Positions 1 to 6,591 of a stretch of DNA of 8,941 nt are shown one piece after another. The stretch spans positions 1 through 8,941 of the forward strand of contig JBOHBN010000178.1 of NCBI GenBank assembly GCA_050698355.1. The letters run 5' to 3'. This stretch comes from JBOHBN01 sp050698355. Lineage in GTDB: Bacteria > Actinomycetota > Actinomycetes > Streptosporangiales > WHST01. The translations under genes were made by a program, and so were the position numbers. Below the pieces are notes generated by a model. The model made no database searches. It worked only from the letters and a program-made list of their open reading frames with translations, and had not been told where the DNA came from. The stretch's first letter is position 1, and every line of letters begins with the position of its first letter.

Positions 1-684
1 GACCCGGACACCGAGCTGACCGTGGTGGTGAGCAAGCCGCCGGACGGGCAGGTCGCCGACCGGCTGCGCGAGGAAGCGACCGCACGCGGGCAGCACGTGC
101 TGTGGGCGCTGCTCGGATCCGGGCTGCCGGACCTGACCGCGGTCGCCGAGCAGGTCGTACGCGCGGTCGGCGGTACCGCACCGCGGTGGCCGTCCTGGAT
201 GCCCGACCGTCCGGCCACGCCGGCTCCCGGACGCGCGCTGCGCGGGCTGTTCTGCGGCGGCACGCTGCGCGACGAGGCCGCGATCATTGCCGGCGCCGCG
301 CTGGGTGCCGGTCGGTACGAGCTGGTCGACTTCGGCGACGACGCGTACACCCGCGGGCGGGCCCATCCGATGATCGATCCGACGCTGCGCAACGCCCGGC
401 TGGAAAGCGATGGTGATGACCTGCACCTGGGCGCCGTGCTGCTGGACGTCGTGCTCGGCTACGGCAGCCACGGCGACCCGGCCGAGGAGCTGGCACCGGT
501 GATCGAACGGGTGCGGACGGCGGCGCAGGCGCCAGCCGTCGTCGTCTCCCTGGTCGGCGCTGCAGGTGACCCGCAAGGGCTCGAGGGGCAGGCCCGTACG
601 CTCGCTGCCGCTGGCGCCGAGGTGTACCTGTCCAACGCCGAGGCCGTGCGCCGCGCCGTCGCACTGGTGCAGGAGAGGCGATGA
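1..684 (+). CDS. fdrA: FdrA/AllF-like acyl-CoA synthetase-family subunit, 3' part only
   Basis: The reading frame is open from the first base, so the start lies outside the window; 227 C-terminal residues are seen of a family usually around 500. Visible blocks, numbered from the first codon, are VVVSKPP (8-14), LFCGGTL (83-89), GRAHPMIDPTLR (119-130), LLDVVLGYGSHGDP (147-160) and VSLVGAAGDPQ (182-192). These match the succinyl-CoA-ligase-like C-terminal half of FdrA. In E. coli FdrA (AllF) acts with YlbE (AllG) and YlbF (AllH) as oxamate carbamoyltransferase, which splits the oxalurate formed from allantoin into oxamate and carbamoyl phosphate. The stop overlaps the next start as ATGA, so the two genes are translationally coupled, as in E. 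coli. Family membership is solid. The exact substrate in this organism is inferred from the partner gene. Confidence 0.87.
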   Translation, partial: DPDTELTVVVSKPPDGQVADRLREEATARGQHVLWALLGSGLPDLTAVAEQVVRAVGGTAPRWPSWMPDRPATPAPGRALRGLFCGGTLRDEAAIIAGAALGAGRYELVDFGDDAYTRGRAHPMIDPTLRNARLESDGDDLHLGAVLLDVVLGYGSHGDPAEELAPVIERVRTAAQAPAVVVSLVGAAGDPQGLEGQARTLAAAGAEVYLSNAEAVRRAVALVQERR

Positions 685-2144
685 ACGACAAGCCGTTGCG
701 CGGGCTGCTGATCGCCGAACCGCGGGTGGTGACCGCGGGGGTTGACCTGCTGGCGGTCGCGCTGGAGCAGCAGGCGGTGCCCGTACGCAGGGTCGACTGG
801 CGACCCCCGCTCGCCGGCAGCGACCCCGCCGCGCTGGCTCGGGTGACGGCTGATGAGCGCCGGGACGCGGTGAACGCGGAGGGCGTCGGCCGGGTGCTCG
901 CGGCCGGCGCGGAGCTGGTGGACGTGCTACCCGCGCGGGAAGCTCTCGGCCTGGCACCGGGCCAGTTCTGCCATGCCGGTCCGCCGATCGACTGGACCCG
1001 CGCATCCGGTCCGCTGCGAGGCGCGCTCATCGGTGCCGCGATGTTCGAGGGACTGGCGACGACTACCGAGGACGCCGAACGGATGCTTGCCGCAGGCGAC
1101 TGCGAGCTCGCACCCTGCCACTCGCGCGGCGCGGTCGGGCCCATGGCCGGCGTGATCTCGCCGTCGATGTGGGGGTTCGTGCTGCGCGAGCCGACGCGCG
1201 GCGGCACGGCGTACTGCACCCTCAACGAGGGGCTCGGAAAGGTGCTGCGCTACGGCGCGTACGGGCCGGAGGTGATCGACCGGCTGCGCTGGATGTCGCG
1301 GGTGCTCGGGCCGCTGCTGCAGGTCGCGGTGCGCAGGCGCAGCGACCGCGGCGAGCCGCTCGACGTGCGCGCGATCGTCGCGCAGATGCTGCACATGGGC
1401 GACGAGGGCCACAACCGCAACCGCGCGGGCACGATGATGGCGGTACGGGAGCTGCTGCCCGAGCTGTTGGATGCGGATACGCTGCCGGGCGGGCTCGGGT
1501 CGGGAGACGTCGCCGACGTGGTGCGGTTCGCGAACGGCAATGACCACTTCTTCCTCAACCTGGCGATGCCGGCGGCCAAGCTCGCGCTCGACACCGCACG
1601 CGGGGTCGCGGGCTCCTCGATGGTGGTCGCGATGGCGCGCAACGGCACCGACTTCGGCATCCAGGTCGCGGGCACGGGCGACGCGTGGTTCACCGGGCTC
1701 GCCGGAGTGCCGGACGGGCTGTACCTCGGCGCGTACGGACCGGACGACGCCAACCCCGACATCGGCGACTCGGCCATCACCGAGACGACGGGGCTGGGCG
1801 GGTTCGCGATGGCCGCGGCGCCCGCGATCGTCGCGTTCGTCGGAGGCACGGTCGACGACGCGTTGGCGGCGACGCGCGCGATGTACGACATCACCCTGGC
1901 GGAGCATCCCGCGTACCAGGTGCCGGTGCTGGGCTTCCGCGGCGTGCCGGTGGGCATCGACGTGACCGCAGTCGTGCGTACCGGCGTGCTGCCCAACATC
2001 AACACCGGCATCGCCGGACGCGTCGCGGGCACCGGGCAGGTCGGCGCGGGTCTCGTCCGTCCGCCCGCGGCCTGCTTCACAGCCGCGCTCTCCGCGCTCG
2101 CCGCCGCCGCACCCCCGCTGGTCCCGCACGTTGTCAGTGCCTGA
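681..2144 (+). CDS. ylbE: DUF1116 protein (YlbE/AllG family), probable oxamate carbamoyltransferase subunit
   Basis: This is a 487-residue protein of normal family length. The ATG at 681 overlaps the upstream stop and has AGGAG at 671-675, five bases before it. Blocks typical of DUF1116 are APCHSRGAVGPMAGVISPSM (144-163), LNEGLGKVLRYG (181-192), QMLHMGDEGHNRN (235-247), NGNDHFFLNLAMPAAK (285-300), GDSAITETTGLGG (362-374) and INTGIAG (440-446). No signal peptide is visible, so a cytoplasmic role is expected. It follows FdrA directly, the same order as fdrA-ylbE in E. coli. The third subunit, a DUF2877 (YlbF/AllH) protein, does not follow; the gene ends in an inverted repeat and the next gene converges. 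That subunit could lie upstream of the window. The family call is firm; the oxamate role rests on E. coli work and on synteny. Confidence 0.88.
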   Translation: MNDKPLRGLLIAEPRVVTAGVDLLAVALEQQAVPVRRVDWRPPLAGSDPAALARVTADERRDAVNAEGVGRVLAAGAELVDVLPAREALGLAPGQFCHAGPPIDWTRASGPLRGALIGAAMFEGLATTTEDAERMLAAGDCELAPCHSRGAVGPMAGVISPSMWGFVLREPTRGGTAYCTLNEGLGKVLRYGAYGPEVIDRLRWMSRVLGPLLQVAVRRRSDRGEPLDVRAIVAQMLHMGDEGHNRNRAGTMMAVRELLPELLDADTLPGGLGSGDVADVVRFANGNDHFFLNLAMPAAKLALDTARGVAGSSMVVAMARNGTDFGIQVAGTGDAWFTGLAGVPDGLYLGAYGPDDANPDIGDSAITETTGLGGFAMAAAPAIVAFVGGTVDDALAATRAMYDITLAEHPAYQVPVLGFRGVPVGIDVTAVVRTGVLPNINTGIAGRVAGTGQVGAGLVRPPAACFTAALSALAAAAPPLVPHVVSA

Positions 2145-2175
2145 TCGAGCCATAGCTCAACCACGCACTGACAAC
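2130..2175. terminator. Perfect 11-bp inverted repeat between convergent genes, likely bidirectional terminator
   Basis: GTTGTCAGTGC (2130-2140) is the exact reverse complement of GCACTGACAAC (2165-2175). The 24-base loop holds a smaller hairpin, GAGC-CATA-GCTC (2147-2158). The left arm covers the last codons of the DUF1116 gene, and the right arm ends nine bases before the stop of the converging nucleotidyltransferase gene. There is no T-run on either side, so if it terminates transcription it does so as the I-shaped (no U-tail) type often proposed for high-GC actinobacteria. It could also be a protein-binding site. Confidence 0.6.
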
Positions 2176-2183
2176 CTACGAAT

Positions 2184-2756
2184 TCAGGGCTGGATGCCGG
2201 GCTCGGGCACGTCGACGTCGCGGGGGTCGGCGAGGCCGGTGCAGTCCACCTCAGCCACCTCATCGGGGTGCGCGCGCAGCCAGGGGCGGGCACCCTCGTC
2301 ACCGCGCGCCAGGTCGGCGACGGCCGGCCACACGCGGGCGGCGAGCAACACCGGATGGCGCAGCCGACCGTCGTAGCTGGCCAGCACCGCCCCCCGTGGA
2401 CCGGGTTCTCCGGCCAAGACATGCCAACGGTCGATCACTGCGCGTACAGCTGCGGGCGTCAGCCACGGCGTGTCGACCAGCATGACCACGGCGGCTTCCG
2501 CCTCCGCGGGTAGCGCGGCCAGGCCAGCGCGCAACGACGCACCCATTCCCTCACGCCAGTCGGGGGCATCGACGACCTGCGCTCCGGCAACAGGAGCGAG
2601 CGCCGCCGCGCCCTGGACGACGAGCACGGGCGCGCACCCCTCGCGTACCGTGGCGACGGCCCGGTCGACCAGGCGTATGCCATCCAGCCGCGCGGTCGCC
2701 TTGGGCCCGCCGAACCGGCGGCCCTCCCCGGCCGCCAGCACCAGCCCAGCGATCAC
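2184..2756 (-). CDS. MobA/MocA-like molybdenum cofactor nucleotidyltransferase
   Basis: This is a 190-residue protein, normal for the family. It probably transfers CMP or GMP onto molybdopterin for a molybdenum hydroxylase. The N-terminal NTP-binding loop LAAGEGRRFGGPK spans 7-19. WREGMGASLRAGL (67-79), the metal-site segment VMLVDTPWLT with D95 (91-100), RHPVLL (133-138), GDEGAR (152-157) and a closing DVDVPEPG (180-187) all follow MocA/MobA order. The LVDTP version and the XdhC neighbour favour the MocA/CoxI-associated branch over housekeeping MobA. The GTG start at 2756 has GGGAGG about seven bases upstream. The gene is last in the maturation operon, 115 bases after xdhC; that gap holds only this ribosome site and no convincing gene. 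CTP versus GTP preference cannot be read from the sequence with certainty. Confidence 0.85.
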   Translation of the reverse strand: MIAGLVLAAGEGRRFGGPKATARLDGIRLVDRAVATVREGCAPVLVVQGAAALAPVAGAQVVDAPDWREGMGASLRAGLAALPAEAEAAVVMLVDTPWLTPAAVRAVIDRWHVLAGEPGPRGAVLASYDGRLRHPVLLAARVWPAVADLARGDEGARPWLRAHPDEVAEVDCTGLADPRDVDVPEPGIQP

Positions 2757-2871
2757 CGGCGCGCCTCCCGCCGGCCCTGCTCACCAACGACACCCGTCAA
2801 CGCCGCGCTCCGTCTCATTGTCGGCACCCAAATGGAGGGCGGCGGGTGACCAGCGCGCCATGCGGACCGGG

Positions 2872-4059
2872 TCACGCCGGTTCGGTGCGGACGGTGAGGC
2901 CGGCAGCGTCGCTGTGGATCGGGCCGGAGCGCTCACCGAGGCGCTGGCCGGTGCCTCCCCAGCGGGCCTGCACGATCTCCGCCGCGATCGACACCGCGGT
3001 CTCCTCCGGCGTGCGGGCGCCGATGTCCAGCCCGACCGGCGAGCTCAGCCGCGCCAGCTCGTCCTCGGCCAGACCAGCCTCGCGCAGCCGGGCCATCCGG
3101 TCGTCGTGCGTACGACGCGAGCCCATCGCGCCGATCCACGCCGCGGGCGTACGCAGCGCGACCTCCAACAGCGGCACGTCGAACTTCGGGTCGTGAGTGA
3201 GCACGCAGATTACGGTGCGCCCGTCGATCCGGTCCGCCTCCCGCTCGGCGTCGAGGTACCGGTGCGGCCACTCCACCACGACCTCGTCCGCATCGGGGAA
3301 CCGCTGCCTGGTCGCGAACACCTGGCGCGCGTCGCACACCGTCACCCTGTAGCCGAGGAACGTCCCGATCCGCGCAACGCTCGCGGCGAAGTCGATCGCG
3401 CCGAACACGATCATCCGTGGCTTGGGCGCGAGCGACTGCACGAAGACCGCCAGGTCGTCGCGACGGCGTTCGCCGTCCGCGCCGATCCGCAGGATGTCGG
3501 TACGTCCGGCGGCCAGCATGCCCTGCACGTCATCAGCGACGGCCTCGTCCAGCCGGCTCGTTCCAAGTGAGCCGGACCACCGGTCGGGCCACACCACAAG
3601 CCGGCGGCCGAGCGCCGGCGGGGTCCCGTCCGGCTGCGCTCCCTCGGGTACGGCACCGGCACCGGACACCTCGACGATGTCGGCCACCGCGACCGGCTCG
3701 CCGCGACGTACCGACGACACCAGGTCGTCCAGCTCGGGGAACCGGGGTTTGTCCACCGGCTCCACGAGCACGTCGATCACGCCGCCGCAGGTCAGCCCCA
3801 CCGCGAACGCGTCGTCGTCGCTGATCCCGTAGCGCTGCAGGATCGGCTCGCCGGTCTCGACGACGCGCTGCGCCAATTCGTACACGGCACCTTCGACGCA
3901 CCCCCCGGAGACGCTGCCGACCGCCGACCCGTCCGGACCCACGGCCATCGCGGCTCCCGGTGCCCGCGGCGAGCTGCGCCACGTACGCACCACTCGGGCC
4001 AGGCCGAACGGGCGGCCGTCGGACCACATTTCGTGCAGGTCGTCCAGTACCTCACGCAC
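2872..4059 (-). CDS. xdhC: XdhC/CoxF-family molybdenum hydroxylase maturation protein
   Basis: Members of this family bind molybdopterin cofactor and help its sulfuration and insertion into xanthine dehydrogenase or related enzymes. The protein has 395 residues from the chosen start, both XdhC halves included. The N-terminal CoxI-like half has PRAPGAAM (31-38), GSVSGGCVEG with C54 (48-57) and LTCGG with C91 (89-93). The C-terminal Rossmann half has VFGAIDFA (218-225), THDPKFD (288-294), IGAMGSRRT (309-317) and SPVGLDIGARTPEETA (340-355). The GTG at 4059 is preferred: AGGAGGT lies seven bases before it, whereas the upstream in-frame GTG at 4068 overlaps that site. The resulting N-terminus MREVLDDL looks typical of actinobacterial homologues. 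The start overlaps the end of the VWA gene by eight bases, implying coupled translation. Confidence 0.9.
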   Translation of the reverse strand: MREVLDDLHEMWSDGRPFGLARVVRTWRSSPRAPGAAMAVGPDGSAVGSVSGGCVEGAVYELAQRVVETGEPILQRYGISDDDAFAVGLTCGGVIDVLVEPVDKPRFPELDDLVSSVRRGEPVAVADIVEVSGAGAVPEGAQPDGTPPALGRRLVVWPDRWSGSLGTSRLDEAVADDVQGMLAAGRTDILRIGADGERRRDDLAVFVQSLAPKPRMIVFGAIDFAASVARIGTFLGYRVTVCDARQVFATRQRFPDADEVVVEWPHRYLDAEREADRIDGRTVICVLTHDPKFDVPLLEVALRTPAAWIGAMGSRRTHDDRMARLREAGLAEDELARLSSPVGLDIGARTPEETAVSIAAEIVQARWGGTGQRLGERSGPIHSDAAGLTVRTEPA

Positions 4060-5215
4060 CGTGTCCACCTCCTGCGCCGTGAGTGGCGACGCTCAGCTCC
4101 CTGGCCAGGTCCTGGAACGCGGCGAGCGAGTGCCCGGCCACAAGAGCGTCAATGTGCGCGAGCGCCGCCTGCATTCCCCCGGTGAGCGGCTCGTAGCCGG
4201 GCGCGCCGCGGTGCGGGTTGACCCAGACGACCCGGTACGCGAGCCGCTGCAGGTCGGCGACCTGCTCGCCCAGCAGGGCCGTGTCGCCGCGCTCCCACCC
4301 GTCGCTGCAGACCGCGACGACCGCGCCGCGCGCGCAGCCACGGCGACCCCACCGGGACAGGAACGCGCGCAGCTGCTCGCCGAGGCGGGTGCCGCCGCTC
4401 CAGTCAGGTACCGCCTTCGACATGCCGAGCATGGCCTCGTCCGCGTCGCGGTGCCGCAGGTACGGCGTGACGCGGGTCAGCCGGGTGCCGAGCGTGAACA
4501 CCTCCGTGCCGACCCGGCGCCGGGCGGCCGCGTGCGCGAACCGCAGCATGGAGTCGGCGTACGGCTGCATCGAGCCGGAGACGTCGATGAGCAGGACCAG
4601 ACGGCGCGGCCGCGGTCGCGGGTGCACGTGGTGGAGGCGTACGGTCTCGCCGCCGTGCTTGAGCGCGTCGCGGACGGTACGCGCGCGATCGACCGTGCCC
4701 CGCTTGCTCGGGTGGCGGCGCCTGCCGGGGCGCACGGGCCCGGCGGGATCGAGCATCGCAAGCATCGCCCGCACCTCACGGAGCTCGGCCTGGTCCAGCG
4801 TCGTGACGTCGCGCTGCCGCAGCACCTCGACCCTGCTCGCGGTGGCCACGTCGGGGGTGTCCTCGGGATCCTCGCCCTGCCCGTCGTCTGTCCCCACGTC
4901 CGGGCGGGCGGTCACGCGAACCCGCTCGACGACAGGGACCTTGCGTACCGGACCGGCCTGCTCCAGCCCGAAGAACGCGACGAAGGCGGCGTCGTAACGC
5001 GCGAGGTCGTCCGGCTCGGCGCACAGCGCCAGCCGGCCGGCCCAGTAGACGTCCTCGCGGCTGAGCACGTCCAGCCAGCCGATCGCCTCGACCGCGGCGT
5101 GGACCTGGTGCGGCGTCGCCCGCATACCGGCGGCCCGCAGGGTCCGCGCGAACGCGACGAACGTCGCGGCCGGTTCGCGCTTGAGCGCCGGCGCGGCGTC
5201 GTCGTTGGCGTGCAC
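4052..5215 (-). CDS. coxE: VWA-domain protein, CoxE-like
   Basis: This is a 387-residue cytoplasmic protein with a C-terminal von Willebrand A domain. The MIDAS metal site is intact: DVSGS (211-215), T276 in GGTRLG, and D305 in CSDGW. An acidic, probably disordered stretch (about 105-125) and a basic stretch (about 163-180) separate the N-terminal helical part from the VWA domain. CoxE proteins work with the MoxR ATPase CoxD in maturing molybdenum hydroxylases; in CO dehydrogenase they act at the Cu-S-Mo centre. The open frame runs back to 5533, but only as antisense-like, Arg-rich sequence inside the ATPase gene. GTG at 5215 is therefore chosen: it lies two bases after the ATPase stop and has a G-rich site just upstream. 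The exact enzyme served cannot be told here. Confidence 0.87.
   Translation of the reverse strand: MHANDDAAPALKREPAATFVAFARTLRAAGMRATPHQVHAAVEAIGWLDVLSREDVYWAGRLALCAEPDDLARYDAAFVAFFGLEQAGPVRKVPVVERVRVTARPDVGTDDGQGEDPEDTPDVATASRVEVLRQRDVTTLDQAELREVRAMLAMLDPAGPVRPGRRRHPSKRGTVDRARTVRDALKHGGETVRLHHVHPRPRPRRLVLLIDVSGSMQPYADSMLRFAHAAARRRVGTEVFTLGTRLTRVTPYLRHRDADEAMLGMSKAVPDWSGGTRLGEQLRAFLSRWGRRGCARGAVVAVCSDGWERGDTALLGEQVADLQRLAYRVVWVNPHRGAPGYEPLTGGMQAALAHIDALVAGHSLAAFQDLARELSVATHGAGGGHGA
4067..4073 (-). promoter_or_regulatory. Strong Shine-Dalgarno site that fixes the xdhC start
   Basis: On the - strand the bases read AGGAGGT, a near-perfect anti-16S match. It sits inside the 3' end of the VWA coding region. 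It is seven bases before the GTG at 4059 and overlaps the GTG at 4068, so the downstream GTG is the likely start and the product is three residues shorter than the longest frame. Confidence 0.7.
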
Positions 5216-5217
5216 GT

Positions 5218-6129
5218 TCAGCCCCCGGCGGCGACCGCGAGCGCGCCGCCCGCGCGCTCGACCCGCTCGGCGTCCTCGCGGTACTTCACCAGCGCACCGA
5301 GGCTCCGCGCGGCGGTGTCCTCGTCCAGCTCGCGTACGCCGAGCACGACGAGCGCCTGCGCCCAGTCGATGGTTTCGGCGAGGCCGGGCGGCTTCAGCAG
5401 ATCCTGCGCACGCAGCGCCTGCGCGACGCGCGTGACGTCCTCCGCGAGCTGTTTGCTGGCCTCCGGCACCCGGCGCCTGACGATGGCGATCTCCCGGTCG
5501 TACGACGGGTGGTCCAGCCAGTGGTACAGGCACCGCCGCTTCAACGCGTCGTGCAGCTCGCGGGTGCGATTGCTGGTGAGGACTACGAGCGGCGGCACGG
5601 CGGCGCGGATCGTACCCAGCTCGGGCACCGTGACCGTCCAGTCCGACAGCACTTCCAGCAGGAACGCCTCGAACTCGTCGTCGGCGCGGTCGACCTCGTC
5701 GACCAGCAGCACGGCGGGCGCCTCCGGCCGGGACAGCTCGAGCGCCTGGAGCAGCGGCCGGGAGACCAGGAACCGCCGGTCGTGCAGCTCGGCTTCAAGC
5801 GCATCGGCGTCGTCTCGGCCCACCGCCTCGGCCGCGCGCAGGTGCAGCAGCTGGCGGGGGAAGTCCCAGTCGTACAGGGCCTGCGCGGAGTCGATGCCCT
5901 CGTAGCACTGTAAACGTACGAGCGGGACGCCGATGACCTCGGCCATCGCCTGCGCGAGGGCCGTCTTGCCGGTGCCCGCGTCACCCTCGAGCAGCAGCGG
6001 GCGACCCATCCGCAGCGCCAGGTGCACGCCGGTGGCGATGCCGTCGTCGGGCAGGTAGCCGACCGCGTCCAGGGCCGCGGCGACGTCAGTGGGGCCGGCC
6101 AGGCGGGCTTCGAGTGCGGAAGTGGTCAC
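5218..6129 (-). CDS. coxD: MoxR-family AAA+ ATPase, CoxD-like
   Basis: This is a 303-residue chaperone-type ATPase. Walker A is GDAGTGKT (49-56), Walker B is LLVDE (141-145), sensor 1 is N187 in LTSNRT, arginine-finger candidates are R198-R199, and a GLAETIDWAQAL segment (249-260) sits in the sensor-2/lid region. It heads the operon and is followed after two bases by its VWA partner, the usual MoxR-VWA pairing. CoxD in Oligotropha takes part in sulfuration and metal insertion at the CO dehydrogenase active site; a similar job for an unseen molybdenum hydroxylase is inferred. GTG at 6129 is preferred because a TATCCT hexamer lies six bases upstream, fitting a leaderless start. An in-frame ATG at 6150 would add seven residues. 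The frame stays open as far as 7998, but that extension is antisense to other genes. Confidence 0.87.
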   Translation of the reverse strand: MTTSALEARLAGPTDVAAALDAVGYLPDDGIATGVHLALRMGRPLLLEGDAGTGKTALAQAMAEVIGVPLVRLQCYEGIDSAQALYDWDFPRQLLHLRAAEAVGRDDADALEAELHDRRFLVSRPLLQALELSRPEAPAVLLVDEVDRADDEFEAFLLEVLSDWTVTVPELGTIRAAVPPLVVLTSNRTRELHDALKRRCLYHWLDHPSYDREIAIVRRRVPEASKQLAEDVTRVAQALRAQDLLKPPGLAETIDWAQALVVLGVRELDEDTAARSLGALVKYREDAERVERAGGALAVAAGG

Positions 6130-6135
6130 GCTGCC

Positions 6136-6141
6136 AGGATA
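6136..6141 (-). promoter_or_regulatory. Candidate -10 element for the coxD-coxE-xdhC operon (leaderless start)
   Basis: On the - strand TATCCT ends six bases before the GTG at 6129, so transcription would begin at or next to the start codon. No Shine-Dalgarno sequence precedes that GTG and no clear -35 is seen 17-18 bases upstream. The same TATCCT hexamer occurs in the tRNA promoter at 8243-8248. Confidence 0.4.
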
Positions 6142-6188
6142 GGGTCGCATGCCCTCGGCTCGCAGGGAGCACGGTCGGCTATGCCCGG

Positions 6189-6533
6189 TTAGGCCCAGCC
6201 GAGCTCGTGCAACCGGGCGTCGTCGATGCCGAAGTAGTGGGCCAGCTCGTGCACGACCGTTATCCGCACCTCGTCGGCGAGCTCGGCGGGTGAGGAGGCG
6301 TGGGCACAGATCGGGTTGCGGTAGAGCGAGATGCGGTCCGGCAGGACACCCGCGTACCAGTCGCCACGCTCGGTGAGCGGTATCCCCTGGTAGAGGCCGA
6401 GCAGCCCGGGCTCCGGCGGGTCGTCCTCGAGCACGATCACGACGTTGTCCAGCGCCTCGGCGAACTCGTCCGGGATCCCGTCGAGCGCCTCGCCGACGAG
6501 CGACTCGAACTCCTCGGGCGTCAGGTCGATCAT
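6189..6533 (-). CDS. Minimal zinc metallopeptidase (HExxH, metallopeptidase family)
   Basis: This is a 114-residue cytoplasmic protein of the small zincin-like family common in actinobacteria. The zinc signature is near the C-terminus: H95, E96, H99, G102 and D105 in VVHELAHYFGIDD, an HExxHxxGxxD pattern. The N-terminal part begins MIDLTPEEFE, as usual for the family, and includes LYQGIPL (47-53) and ISLYRNPI (68-75). No signal peptide or membrane segment is present. The frame extends upstream to 6908 only as antisense to the metallophosphoesterase, so ATG 6533 is the start. There is no ribosome site, and a GACAAT hexamer six bases upstream allows a leaderless message. The gene is 59 bases upstream of coxD on the same strand. 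Its physiological substrate is not known to me. Confidence 0.88.
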   Translation of the reverse strand: MIDLTPEEFESLVGEALDGIPDEFAEALDNVVIVLEDDPPEPGLLGLYQGIPLTERGDWYAGVLPDRISLYRNPICAHASSPAELADEVRITVVHELAHYFGIDDARLHELGWA

Positions 6534-6539
6534 GCAACC

Positions 6540-6545
6540 ATTGTC
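6540..6545 (-). promoter_or_regulatory. Possible -10 element for the metallopeptidase gene
   Basis: On the - strand GACAAT lies six bases before ATG 6533, and no Shine-Dalgarno sequence is present. It has the conserved second A and last T of a -10 box. No -35 match is seen at normal spacing, so this rests on position alone. Confidence 0.25.
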
Positions 6546-6591
6546 GGGCGAACCGGGACACATCCGCGGCCCGAGTGAGAACCTGTCCGTC

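Noticed and set aside
1250..2422. 390-codon - strand frame across the DUF1116 gene
   Set aside because: It is antisense to conserved DUF1116 motifs, shows no recognisable domain and crosses the inverted repeat between the convergent genes.
2769..2849. Small - strand frame of 26 codons in the gap between xdhC and the nucleotidyltransferase gene
   Set aside because: It has no ribosome site and no recognisable feature, and any ATG in such a gap can give a frame of this length.
5216..5533. N-terminal extension of the VWA protein up to 5533
   Set aside because: It lies in another frame of the ATPase gene and is Arg/Ala/Gly-rich shadow sequence. A good GTG sits just after the ATPase stop at 5215.
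4061..5905. 614-codon + strand open frame opposite coxE and coxD
   Set aside because: It is a mirror of two genes with intact MIDAS and Walker motifs; its translation shows no domain and has a composition typical of antisense GC-rich DNA.
6176..6201. CGGCT/AGCCG inverted repeat over the metallopeptidase stop codon
   Set aside because: A five-base stem with a 16-base loop and no T-run is too weak to call a terminator.
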